A DNA stretch of 64,000 nucleotides, from the NCBI GenBank assembly GCA_947471745.1, contig CANJKZ010000078.1:2112501-2176500 (forward strand), given 5' to 3'. The translations under genes were made by a program, and so were the position numbers. The DNA is from Closterium sp. Naga37s-1 (taxonomy: Eukaryota > Streptophyta > Zygnematophyceae > Desmidiales > Closteriaceae). A model generated the notes under the pieces. The model had not been told where the DNA came from. It saw only the letters and a program-made list of their open reading frames with translations, and made no database searches. Positions 1 through 9,635 of this stretch are shown piece by piece (positions within the stretch are counted from its first letter, which is position 1; each line of letters starts with the position of its first letter).

Positions 1-1545
1 GGGGCAGATGTGAGTGGGAGGGGGCAAATGTGAGTGGGAGGGGGCAGATGTGAGTGGGAGGGGGCAGATGTGAGTGGGAGGGAGCAGATGCGAGTGGGGG
101 GGGGGCGATGTGAGTGGGAGGGGGCAGATGTGAGTGGGAGGGGGCAGATGTGAGTGGGAGGGGGCAGATGTGAGTGGGAGGGGGCAAATGTGAGTGGGAG
201 GGGGCAAATGTGAGTGGGAGGAGGCAGATGTGAGTGGGAGGGGGCAAATGTGAGTGGGAGGGGGCAAATGTGAGGGGGAGGAGGCAGATGTGAGTGGGAG
301 GGGGCAAATGTGAGTGGGAGGGGGCAAATGTGAGGGGGAGGGGGCAGATGTGAGTGGGAGGGGGCAGATGTGAGGGGGAGGGGCAGATGTGAGTGGGAGG
401 GGGCAAATGTGAGTGGGAGGGGGCAAATGTGAGGGGGAGGGGGCAGATGTGAGTGGGAGGGGGCAAATGTGAGTGGGAGGGGGCAGATGTGAGTGGGAGG
501 GGGCAGATGTGAGTGGGAGGGAGCAGACGTGAGTGGGAGGGGGTAGACGTGAGTGGGAGGGGGCAGATGTGAGTGGGAGGGTGCAGATGCGAGTGGGGGG
601 GGGCGATGTGAGTGGGAGGGGGCAGATGTGAGTGGGAGGGGGCAGATGTGAGTGGGAGGGGGCAGATGTGAGTGGGAGGGGGCAAATGTGAGTGGGAGGG
701 GGCAAATGTGAGTGGGAGGGGGCAAATGTGAGTGGGAGGAGGCAGATGTGAGTGGGAGGGGGCAGATGTGAGTGGGAGGGGGCAAATGTGAGGGGGAGGA
801 GGCAGATGTGAGTGGGAGGGGGCAAATGTGAGTGGGAGGGGGCAAATGTGAGGGGGAGGGGGCAGATGTGAGTGGGAGGGGGCAGATGTGAGGGGGAGGG
901 GGCAGATGTGAGTGGGAGGGGGCAGATGTGAGTGGGAGGGGGCAAATGTGAGGGGGAGGGGGCAAATGTGAGGGGGAGGGGGCAGATGTGAGTGGGAGGG
1001 GCAGATGTGAGTGGGAGGGGGCAGATGTGAGTGGGAGGGGGCAGATGCGAGTGGGAGGGAGCAGATGCGAGTGGGGGGGGCGATGTGAGTGGGAGGGGGC
1101 AGATGTGAGTGGGAGGGGGCAGATGTGAGTGGGAGGGGGCAGATGTGAGTGGGAGGGGGCAAATGTGAGTGGGAGGAGGCAGATGTGAGTGGGAGGGGGC
1201 AAATGTGAGTGGGAGGGGGCAAATGTGAGGGGGAGGAGGCAGATGTGAGTGGGAGGGGGCAAATGTGAGTGGGAGGGGGCAAATGTGAGGGGGAGGGGGC
1301 AGATGTGAGTGGGAGGGGGCAGATGTGAGGGGGAGGGGGCAGATGTGAGTGGGAGGGGGCAAATGTGAGTGGGAGGGGGCAAATGTGAGGGGGAGGGGGC
1401 AGATGTGAGTGGGAGGGGGCAAATGTGAGTGGGAGGGGGCAGATGTGAGTGGGAGGGGGCAGATGTGAGTGGGAGGGAGCAGACGTGAGTGAGAGGGGGT
1501 AGACGTGAGTGGGAGGGGGCAGATGTGAGTGGGAGGGGGCAGACG
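1..1545. repeat. G-rich 20-bp minisatellite
   Basis: About 75 head-to-tail copies of a 20-bp unit (GGGGCAGATGTGAGTGGGAG) run from the left edge to about 1545. Variants (AAATG for AGATG, GGGGG for GTGGG) recur in the same order, and a distinctive G-run variant (GGGGGGGGGCGATG) appears near 100, 598 and 1074, so a larger period of roughly 480-495 bp is layered on the basic unit. It lies upstream of the first recognisable NAA35 exon and is probably intronic. Confidence 0.95.
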
Positions 1546-2019
1546 GGGAAGGGGCAGGCGGAGAGGAGGAAGGCATGAGTGGAAAGGGGATGTACGTAGG
1601 CTGCCAGTGCTGGTTGGAGTTGGATGCAGGTATGCTGTGCTGCTGAACTGCTGCACTGCTGTTTAGGATGGCAGTCACATCTAGACTTCTGCCCTTTTCA
1701 TTTGATGTACGCACCTCACTTTTGTTTCCTTGCCGCCATTCTTCACCCTCCTCCCCTCCTCTCTATGCCGCCGGACTCCAATCCCCCGCCCTCGTCGAAA
1801 AGACCAGCAATGGGATGCCTGATTGATCCTAGGGAAGGGTTACAGGCTCACTAGCCTGGGGGTTTGTGGGCGCACCAACCCGCTACTTAACAAGCCCTTT
1901 TATCCCAGTGGTCTAGTGACTGGGATTCTGACAGCTCTCTCATCCCATCTGCCTGCCATCCTGCTGCCTCCCATCCCAACTGCTTGCCTACCATCCCTCC
2001 CTGTGTCTCTTTCAACCAG
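1546..2019. other. Stretch without a recognised gene
   Basis: This sits between the minisatellite and the first ghost exon. It contains pyrimidine-rich sequence typical of the introns here. No exon that continues NAA35 upstream could be recognised, so the 5' half of the gene is probably left of the window. Confidence 0.5.
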
Positions 2020-2084
2020 GCAGTGCAGGCGGTGCTAAGGGCGCAGTGCAGCAACGGGGCGAGGGAGAGGCGCATGCTGGCCAG
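2020..2084 (+). pseudogene. Ghost copy of NAA35 exon 2165-2263
   Basis: The first 65 nt of the following exon are duplicated here together with its TTTCAACCAG acceptor. The copy breaks off after the codons for RRMLA and has no donor. It would be out of place in the mRNA, so it is read as a truncated tandem duplication. Confidence 0.8.
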
Positions 2085-2164
2085 ATCTTCATATTATCCC
2101 CACGCTCCCCTTGTCCCCTCCTATCTCCCATTTTGTCTCCCATCCCTCTCTCTCTCTCAACCAG

Positions 2165-4755
2165 GCGGTACAGGCGGTGCTGAAGGCGCAGTGCAGCAAC
2201 GGAGCACGGGAGAGGCGAATGCTGGCCAAGCTGCTGCCCGACTGGAGCCACCTCCTCTCGCTCGTGCGCCCCCCCTACCTCCGCTCTGCCTGCTGCTCCT
2301 CCTTCTTGCAGGCCCTTTTCTCCCTCCCTTATGCCGTCTCTCTGCTGCCATGTGCTGTCTCTCGCCTCGCTGTGTGATGAGCCTATTTTTGAGTCGACTC
2401 AAAAATCTGCTGCCATGTGTTGTCCCTCTCTCGTCTCGCTGTGCCTTGCGGTGTTTTGGAAGCAAGCGCAGAAATTCGTGTGTGTTTCAACGCGATTCCC
2501 CTCAACACCTTTCTTTCCCGTCGCCCCTTTTAGGCTGGTGACGTGGACGCATGTGATGCCGTGGAGCGCTACACCACTGCCAATTTCGCTCAGGTGATTT
2601 CCCAGGTGCTTTTGCAGGTGATTTCCCAAGTGCTTTTGCAGGTGATTTTTTAGGTGGTGTGGCTGTTGATGTCTCTTGAGGTTCTGTGCAGGTGAATTCC
2701 AAGTATGTTGATTTCCCATGTGATGTGTGGGCCTTGGGTGGCACACACCATTCACGCGAGCATCATCTCATCTCATGTTGCTCGGTCATCGATTCATGCA
2801 AGGCGGGGCATGTGTGTGAAGGACGGCGAAATGCAATAATTTCTAGTTTTGAGACATCTCGAAATGCAATAATTTCTAGTTGAGACGTCTCGAAATGCAA
2901 TAACTTCTTCACTCACCCCCCTCTTCCCCCTTTCCCCCCAACTCCCCTCCCCTGTACTCAATGCTGAGCTCCGAGCAGGGGTGGTGGAGGGAGATTGTAG
3001 CCACCAGCTGGGTGGTGAAGGGCGGTTTGAAAGACGCTTCCCTTTCCTTCTCCTCCCTGTGCGCTCCCTCCCTTCCGCTCCCCACCTCTTGACAGCAGGG
3101 GTGGTGGAGGGAGAGTGTGGCGACCAGCTGGGTGGTGGAGCACACGTGTCGCGGGCGTGTATGGCGCACACCCACCATTCATCCTTTTCCTTCCCCTCCC
3201 TCTGTGCACCCTTCCTCCCTTCCTCTCAACACCGCGCTGCCAACAGGGGTGGTGGAGGGAGAGTGTGGCAACGAGCTGGGTGGTGGAGTACACGTGTCGC
3301 ATTGTCATTCGCTACCTGCTGCTCGGCTTCTCCACGCGCCTCTATGCGCCCTCTGAGTTCCTCTCTGCCTTCTGGTGCGTCCATCACACCACGCCGCACG
3401 ACGTCACACCATGCCACACCATGCCTTCCATCGCACCCACACGCCATGCCTCGCCTCACCCACACACACCCCTCGACTTGCAGCAGGAGTAACCATACGA
3501 GCTGCCTCTGTCGACAAAAATAACCTGGCTTTCTCCTTCACATTCCACCACTCCGCCATCCATGCATGCATGCGCTAACAGGTCTCTGGACAGTGTGCTG
3601 GCCACGCTCATCCACAACGTGTCTTGAGACATCTCAAAACCCTTGGCATAAAACCACCTTGGCATAAAACCACCCCATCATCCATCCATCCATCCATGCA
3701 TGCGGTAATAGGTATCTGGACGCTCATCCACCACACCATGTCTGCCCAAGGCATGCCACACGGCACGCGTACTCGTGTTTACACCTCCATGTACCCCTCA
3801 TCATCCATGCATGCATGAGCAGGTACCTCGACAGTGTGCTGGCCACGCTCATCCACAACGTGTCTGCCCGGGAAGCTTCCTTGCAGAAGCCTTTCACAGG
3901 TGTGCCTCCGCCATGCTTTTTCCTTCACATGTAGCTGTACAACTGCCCACTTTTGAAATGGGCGCTCAAGCTTTGTTTAGCTGTTAACTGCCCGCTCTAG
4001 AATCAGGCACCCAAACTTTGTTTGGCTGTACAACTGCCGACTGGGGTTCAGCCTACTTTGGGGCTGAGATGCAATGATGAGCAGATTATCTGGTCCGCAA
4101 AGGTGGAGTTGGCTGATTATGGGCATCCGAATGTGGTTGGCTCTTGAGATCATTCTAGGAAACCTGTGAGGCGCCTCATAAGGTGATTATGGTCACCCAA
4201 ATGGGGCTGCTTCTTCAGAGCATTATTGAATTCCGGCCTTACCATTGGGCTATTGGAACCCCAATGGTGGTGGTGGTGCTTAGAAGGAGGGAGGGAATAC
4301 GATTCTGCCAAGCTCTCAACCGATTTTCCTCTCTTTTTCTCCCCAATGTACACCCATTCGCTCCCAGTTTTCAGACGCTAGAGTGTTATATTTTTTAGGC
4401 ACCTCAATTAATCGATCCCAAAATTTATGGACACTAGAGTGGTTCACTATTCATCCATCCCGCATGGCATTCTCACAAACCCTTCACTGCTTGCGTACCC
4501 CCCATCCCATCTGACTCCTCTCCATCCCCTTGCACCTTCAACCCATGGCAGCCCCTTCCTCCCGCAAGGCTCGGCGCAAGCCAGTAGCAGTCCCTCCCCC
4601 CTCACCCCCGCCGCCTTCCCTTGATCTGGCACTGATAACTGCATACCAGCTGCTCTGCAAGGCATATGTGCGGGTGAGTCAGAGTGTGTCGGTGGGTGAG
4701 GTCTTGAAATGGGTGACAATGCTGAGTGCTGTGCACCTGCCTGGCCCTTCCCCTT

Positions 4756-4787
<32 letters not shown>

Positions 4788-7700
4788 ACCTACCTAGACG
4801 TCCCTTCCTGCTCCTACCCGTATGTCCCTTCGTCCCTGGCCTGCCTGCCTGCCTGCCTGCCTGCCTACCTAGACGTCCCTTCCTGCTCCTACCCGTATGT
4901 CCCTTCGTCCCTGCTCCTACCCGTATGTCCCTTCGTCCCTGCTCCTACCCGTATGTCCCTTCGTCCCTGCTCCTACCCGTATGTCCCTTCGTCCCTGCTC
5001 CTACCCGTATGTCCCTTCGTCCCTGCTCCTACCCGTATGTCCCTTCGTCCCTGCTCCTACCCGTATGTCCCTTCGTCCCTGCTCCTACCCGTATGTCCCT
5101 TCGTCCCTGCTCCTACCCATATGTCCCTTCGTCCCTGCTCCTACCCATATGTCCCTTCGTCCCTGCTCCTACCCATATGTCCCTTCGTCCCTGCTCCTAC
5201 CAGTATGTCCCTTCGTCCCTGCTCCTACCCGTATGTCCCTTCGTCCCTGCTCCTACCCATATGTCCCTTCGTCCCTGCTCCTACCCATATGTCCCTTCGT
5301 CCCTGCTCCTACCCGTATGTCCCTTCGTCCCTGCTCCTACCCATATGTCCCTTCGTCCCTGCTCCTACCTGCCCATACCCATACGAACCTTCATACTCTT
5401 CTTCCGTCCCCTCCCATCCGCCTTCCTCAACATCTGCTGCTGCATTGCTGCAGTGCCTCACTCAACATGCTTGTTGCCCCAAGCATTCCCCGCACCGCCC
5501 CACCTGCCCTGCCCCCCACCCTCCTTCATCGCCTCTCTGCTCCTTTTCCTCCCTCCTCGCACCCTTTCCATCCTCCTCCATTCGTTCCTCACATTGCCCA
5601 CTCAACCCCTTCTCTTCTCCAAATTCGAAATCTCCGTTCCGCACTCCCATTTCCCCCACTTCCCTCTCCGCACTCCCATCTCCCCTCTGCCTCCCACTTC
5701 TGCCTTCCTCCTCCATCCTCCTTCACTATCCTCCTCTCGCAATACTCTCCCCACACCACACCCACAGCTGCTGTCAGCATATGCATTCGTTCTGAACAGC
5801 AAGCTGCAGCAGCGGCACTCTCCCTTCATCTTCTCCCATTGCCCGCTCACCTCTCTTGAATGCTCTCGATACTCCCCCACCTCACTCCCTGCACCACACC
5901 CGCAGCTACCGGCAGCATTCGTTCTGGACGCTGGAAAGCTGAACCAGCGCCCCACTCCCTTACCTCTTCGCATTGCCCACTCACCCCCTTGAATGCTCTC
6001 AAACCTTCCTCCCCCCACACCTCACTCCCCGCACCATACCCCACAGCTGCTCGCTGCATTCGTTCTGGACTGGAAGTTGCCCTGGCGCCCCTTTCGAGGC
6101 GCCTCAAAAGTTGCATTCGTTCTGGAGTGCAAGCTGCCGCAGCGCCCCTTTCTGTTCATCCCCCCCCGTTTCCACTCACCTCTCCTTATTGTTCTCAATC
6201 CCCTCCACCTCACTTCTCTCACCGTACCCACAGCTGCTGGCTGCATTCGTTGAAGACGGCAAGCTGCCCCAGCGCCCCTCTCCATTCAACAGTGACCGGC
6301 AGGTGTGTTCTTACGGGCATGCATGGATGCTTGGAACATGAGGGGCGTGAGTCGCGTGAGGGACGTGAGGAGGGGCGTGAGGGGAATGAGTGGAGTGAGG
6401 GGAGCGAGTGGAGTGAGGGGCGTGACGCACGTGAGGGACATGAGGAGTGAGTGGAGTGAGTGGAGTGAGGGGAGCGAGTGGAGTGAGGGGCGTGAGGCGC
6501 GTGAGGGACGTAGGAGGGAAGTGAGGGGAGTGAGTGGAGTAAGGGGGCCGAGTGGAGTGAGGGGCGTGAGGGACGTGAGGAGGGAAGTGAGGGGAATGAG
6601 TGGAGTAAGGGGGCCGAGTGGAGTGAGGGGCTTGAGGGACGTGAGGAGGGAAGTGAGGGGAATGAGTGGAGTAAGGGGGCCGAGTGGAGTGAGGGGCGTG
6701 AGGGACGTGAGGAGGGAAGTGAGGGGAATGAGTGGAGTAAGGGGGCCGAGTGGAGTGAGGGGCGTGAGGGTGGATGCTGGATGCTGGATGGATGGGCAGG
6801 GCATCAGCCCCTCTGCCACGTTGCCGTGTCTGCATTCCATTGTCTCACCCACCTCACCAATTCCATGTACTATCCTTCAGTTCACAGTTCCCAAGGCCCG
6901 CCCTGAGCCTCCCTCTGCCCTCTTCCCTCCTCAAACCTGTGCCCACCCACCAGCGCAGCCAGGAGCGCTGCTCGGTGCTCAAGCGGGTGCAGTTGCCATT
7001 TCTTCCCCTCATGCCAATCACTCCCCTTGGCTCTCCCCCCTTCCTCTGTTCCATGTTCTGCAGCGCTACCAGCAGCGCTTCGCAGTGCTAAAGAGGGTGC
7101 AGCTTCCAGAGCCACTATCCTCGTCCCATCCACAAAACCCCCTGTCATTCCCCGTCACCCCTCACAATCCACAACGCCCTGCCCCCCCCCTCCCTCCCCT
7201 GCCATGTTCTGCAGCGCTACCAGCAGCGCTTCGCAGTGCTCAAGAGGGTGCAGCTGCCCGAGCCGCTCTCCTACGCCGCCTTCCAACGTGCCGTCTCCCC
7301 CGCTGGCCTCTCTGTACGTCCCCCACTGCCACATGCCCCCACCTGCCCGCCCATGTTCTCTCCCCTTACATTCGTTGGCTCGGCACTCCTCCCTGCCTAC
7401 AACCTGCCTGAGCCGCTCTCCTACGCCACCTCATGCGTGCCGTCTCCCCCGCTGGCCTCTCTGTACCTCCCGCTCCGACTCCCAACGTCCGCCTCTTACC
7501 CCCCCATGCCGCAACGTGCTGTCTTGTCTCCCCTGCCGGACTCTCTGTGCGTCCCTCTCTGCCTCCCGCTTCCCCTCTCCGTGCCCCCATCTGGCCTCCC
7601 CATGTGTCCGCTCTCCCACTCGTCCCTCCCTTGCATTCGTTGGCACCTCTCCCCTCCTTCAAGCGACTCGAAGCCCTTCCCTTACACCCCGTTTTTTACA

Positions 7701-8359
7701 ATTCTTTTATAGGCGGCTTTTAGTGTTTTCAAAAGCGACCAACAAAAAAAAATCCCTTTCGTTACAGCTGACATTGTGCTGGCTTCCTCCTGTGCCCCTC
7801 ACCCTCGACTCCCCCTCACCCCTTCAGGTATCAGAGCTCTACCAGATGTCGCTCTATCTCTTCTGCTCCAACCCACTCACCTGCCCACCATCCACTCCCC
7901 ACCTCCAAGCTGCATGGATCCCTTACCTTCCTGTGCCTTCTACTCCCCCTCCCCTCCCACAGGTACCAGAGCTCTACCAGATGTCGCTCGACTTCTTCCG
8001 CTCCACCGCCACCAACCTCCCCACCATCCAGCTTCTTCCTGTGCCCCTCCTCCCCCTCCCCCCCCCCCCCTCCTGCGCTGCAGGTCCCAGAGCTCTACCA
8101 GATGTCGCTCGACTTCTTCCGCACCACTGCCACCAACCTGCCCACCATCCACGCGCTCGCAGCCACAGCCGCACCTGGAGGCACAGCAGGAGCGAGTGAG
8201 GCGGTGGAGGGGGAGGTGCAGCAGCTGGAGCGTGTGTGTGCGAGCAATGCCACGGCGCTGTTTGTGGCACACAGGGCGGGGGCAGGGTCGGTGCTCAAGG
8301 CTTCGTTTGAGTTTAGTGCTCATCCTTTCTTCCCAGTGGTCACCCTTAAGCGTGCTTAG
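2165..8359 (+). CDS. NAA35: NatC auxiliary subunit NAA35/MAK10, C-terminal half (8 exons)
   Basis: NAA35 (Mak10) is the auxiliary subunit that, with the catalytic Naa30 and with Naa38, forms the NatC complex acetylating N-terminal Met-hydrophobic residues at the ribosome. Proposed exons are 2165-2263, 2534-2593, 3247-3374, 3823-3899, 4552-4673, 6234-6302, 7215-7313 and 8084-8359 (TAG). Every junction has AG/GT borders and phases agree (0,0,0,2,1,0,0,0), giving 309 codons with no internal stop. Matches to the family, compared from memory of human NAA35, include LYAPSEFLSAFWYLDSV (human LYSMHEYYYIYWYLSEF), the basic RKARRK stretch before LALITAYQLLCKA, AAFVEDGKLPQRP, the RYQQRFAVLKRVQLPEPLSY segment, PELYQMSLDFF, and the C-terminal FEFSAHPFFPVVTLK (human FDFS.HKYFPVVKL). 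The second exon (2534-2593) is the least certain. The N-terminal half lies outside the window. Exon copies nearby (described separately) could mislead automated gene models. Confidence 0.85.
2979..3160 (+). pseudogene. Two ghost copies of the 5' end of exon 3247-3374
   Basis: Copies begin at 2979 and 3099, each directly after a GCAG acceptor, and repeat the GGGTGGTGGAGGGAGA start of the real exon. They extend about 42 and 57 nt. The second reaches the codons for VVEHTCR and then diverges. Confidence 0.8.
3582..3758 (+). pseudogene. Two ghost copies of exon 3823-3899
   Basis: A copy at 3582-3624 repeats the exon from its first base to the codons for IHNVS. A second from 3712 repeats the first residues but carries an internal deletion before reaching the CTCATCCACCACA stretch. 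Both follow an AG acceptor. Only the copy at 3823 joins in phase to the upstream exon (TG|G Trp codon) and has a good donor. Confidence 0.75.
4756..5390 (+). repeat. 28-bp minisatellite in an NAA35 intron
   Basis: After a CCTG/CCTA tetranucleotide run (4750-4796, again 4840-4870), a 28-bp unit containing CCGTATGTCCCTTCGTCCCT is repeated about 18 times. The unit lacks stops, so all three forward frames stay open and encode the same 28-residue period. These open frames are a by-product of the repeat, not evidence of a protein. Confidence 0.92.
5391..5767. other. Pyrimidine-rich intron sequence
   Basis: This is C/T-rich intron between the 28-bp array and the first ghost of exon 6234-6302. Nothing coding was recognised. 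Confidence 0.5.
5768..6155 (+). pseudogene. Four ghost copies of exon 6234-6302
   Basis: Copies start at about 5768, 5906, 6047 and 6113. The first three follow a CACAG or CGCAG acceptor and all keep GCATTCGTT followed by a variable core and CAGCGCCCC-like sequence, giving variants of AAFV..GKL.QRP. None has the donor found at 6303. Only the fifth copy (6234) reads through to SDRQ and splices in phase. Confidence 0.8.
6335..6775 (+). repeat. 66-bp G-rich minisatellite in an NAA35 intron
   Basis: The basic motif is GTGAGGGGCGTGAGGGACGTG with related 10-20-bp subrepeats. From about 6520 it is organised as four near-identical 66-bp units containing AAGGGGGCCGAGTGGAGTGA. The + strand is very G-rich. 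Confidence 0.9.
6954..7121 (+). pseudogene. Two ghost copies of the 5' part of exon 7215-7313
   Basis: Copies begin at 6954 (after CACCAG) and 7064 (after TTCTGCAG). They encode variants of QRSQERCSVLKRVQL and RYQQRFAVLKRVQLPEP before diverging. The second shares 20-25 bp of intron upstream with the functional copy, so the duplicated unit included the splice acceptor. Confidence 0.8.
7403..7556 (+). pseudogene. Two ghost copies of the 3' part of exon 7215-7313
   Basis: Sequences at about 7403-7460 and 7511-7556 repeat the end of the exon (GAGCCGCTCTCCTACGCC and GTGCCGTCTCCCCCGCTGG) and its donor region (CTCTCTGTACCTCCC, CTCTCTGTGCGTCCC). These ghosts lie downstream of the functional exon and carry a donor-side boundary. 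Confidence 0.75.
7828..8030 (+). pseudogene. Two ghost copies of the start of terminal exon 8084-8359
   Basis: Copies at 7828 (after TTCAG) and 7963 (after CACAG) encode YQ/VPELYQMSL followed by YLFCSNP or DFFRSTATNLPTI, then fall into pyrimidine tracts. Only the copy at 8084 continues to the stop. Confidence 0.8.
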
Positions 8360-8422
8360 GCTTCAGTGCTGCCGCCTCTGCATGTGTGAGGGTGTGTGTG
8401 CGAGCAATGCCACAGCAGGGGT

Positions 8423-8945
8423 GAGTGAGGCGGTGGAGGGGGAGGTGCAGCATCTTGAGCGCCTGTGTGCGAGCAACGCCACGGCGCTGTTTGTGGCACA
8501 CAGGGCTGGGGCAGGGTCGGTGCTCAAGGCTTCGTTTGAGTTTAGTGCTCATCCTTTCTTCCACGTGGTCACTCTCAAGCACACTCACGTAGGCATTGTT
8601 GACGCAGCCTCTGCACGTGTGGGTGTAAGCTTGTAGTGACTTCTGAGTCGACTCAAAAGTCACCACGCAGCCTCTGCACGTGTGGTGTATGTTTGTGGTT
8701 ACTCTCAAGCGTGCTTAGGCTTCAGCACTGCCACCTCTGCATGTGTGAGTGTGTGGGTGTATGTTTGAAGTTACTCTCAAGCGTGTTGAGGCTGCCACAC
8801 CACCTCTGCGCGTGTGTGTGCGAGCATCGCCACAACAATCTTTGTGGCTCAGAGCTGGGGCAGGGTCGTTGCTGGCAGCGTCTTTCAAGTTCGCTGTAAA
8901 TCCTTTCTTCCCCGTGGTCCCTCCCTCTCAACGTGCTGCTTAGGT
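8423..8945 (+). pseudogene. Two tail copies of the NAA35 terminal exon
   Basis: Downstream of the TAG at 8357-8359, about 8423-8600 repeats the exon from GAGTGAGGCGGTGGAGG to the region of FEFSAHPFFHVVTLK, and about 8812-8945 repeats a shorter, more diverged part (codons for AGSLLAASFKFAVNPFFPVV). Repeated GTGTGTGTGCGAGC and CACCTCTGCATGTGTG blocks lie between them. They are fossils, or possible alternative 3' ends if spliced. Confidence 0.75.
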
Positions 8946-8982
8946 TAGGCTTTTGCCGCACCACCTCTGCATGTGTTGTGTT

Positions 8983-9118
8983 TGTCAAATGTGTTTGTAT
9001 ATCTGTAGGCTGTAGTGGGGTAGCCTCTATGAGTACAACACTTTAGGGTTAGACCTACCGTAGTACTTGTACTCATCTCATGCTTCTAGCAAATCATTCG
9101 TGCACGTTATTTCTGACA
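8983..9118 (+). mobile_element. E1: diverged short LTR with adjacent primer-binding site
   Basis: A 136-bp block starts TGTCAAAT and ends TTCTGACA. It is followed at 9119 by TGATATTCAGAGCAGG, which resembles the initiator-Met primer-binding site TGGTATCAGAGC. It contains GTAGTGGGGTAG and GAGTACAAC...TTGTACTC, an echo of the paired GTACA/TGTAC motif of the other short LTRs. No partner LTR was found, so the call rests on ends, PBS and the following leader. Confidence 0.6.
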
Positions 9119-9331
9119 TGATATTCAGAGCAGGTCCATCGGTAGGAGCACTTGTTTAGCCCACCGATAGTTCCGTTCTGCCCATTTTTCTGCCCGTGGC
9201 ACGCCACCAGAATGCGCCCCTAGCGCACCCCCCCCGTCCTGCCCGAATCGCACCCCTTGGCGCCCCTTTCAGAGCTAAGTCATGTACTAACTCTGAATTT
9301 TCAGACTAGCCCAAAACCAATCTGAGGGCCT
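9119..9331 (+). mobile_element. E1: start of untranslated leader, interrupted by E2
   Basis: Contains GCGCCCCTAGCGCACC and CCTGCCCGAATCGCACCCC, which match the tandem units at 17126-17265 on the other side of E2. This supports one leader split by the E2 insertion. The last five bases (GGCCT) are the left target duplication of E2. Confidence 0.5.
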
Positions 9332-9440
9332 TGTCAAGAATGAAAGTGTTGGTTTCACTAAGGTTGGTTGGGGTACATAAACCTAACCCTAACAGTTGTA
9401 CCCCCTATAACACACATCACTAAGACTACAACATTTGACA
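9332..9440 (-). repeat. E2 3' LTR
   Basis: 109 bp, TGTCAAGA...TTTGACA, with a perfect TGTCAA/TTGACA terminal inverted repeat and an internal GGGGTACA...TTGTACCCC inverted pair. Confidence 0.93.
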
Positions 9441-9635
9441 CACCCCCAGAGTCTAAGTGAGGGGTGTCAAGCAAAACCAAAAGTGTATGGTCACAAGACC
9501 AATCACAAAGAAACAAAGCTCTGGGTGGATCACAACGTCACCACACACTCCGAGCACAAGCAAAAGAGCCACAAGGCTAGTTCAAGAGTTCACGGAGGTA
9601 TAAGTAAAGTGTATAAACAAAGCGAGAACTGAAGA

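Noticed and set aside
1..1545. Regular 20-bp repeat considered as a CRISPR-like array
   Set aside because: There are no unique spacers; the units are contiguous. The surrounding gene has spliceosomal introns, so the DNA is eukaryotic.
4530..5992. Long + strand open frames of over 400 codons
   Set aside because: Created by the stop-free 28-bp minisatellite, open in all three frames and lying in an intron.
9388..9405. Telomere-like CCTAACCCTAAC in the E2 and E3 LTRs
   Set aside because: Only one or two units, located identically within LTR copies; it is part of the LTR, not a telomere or an interstitial array.
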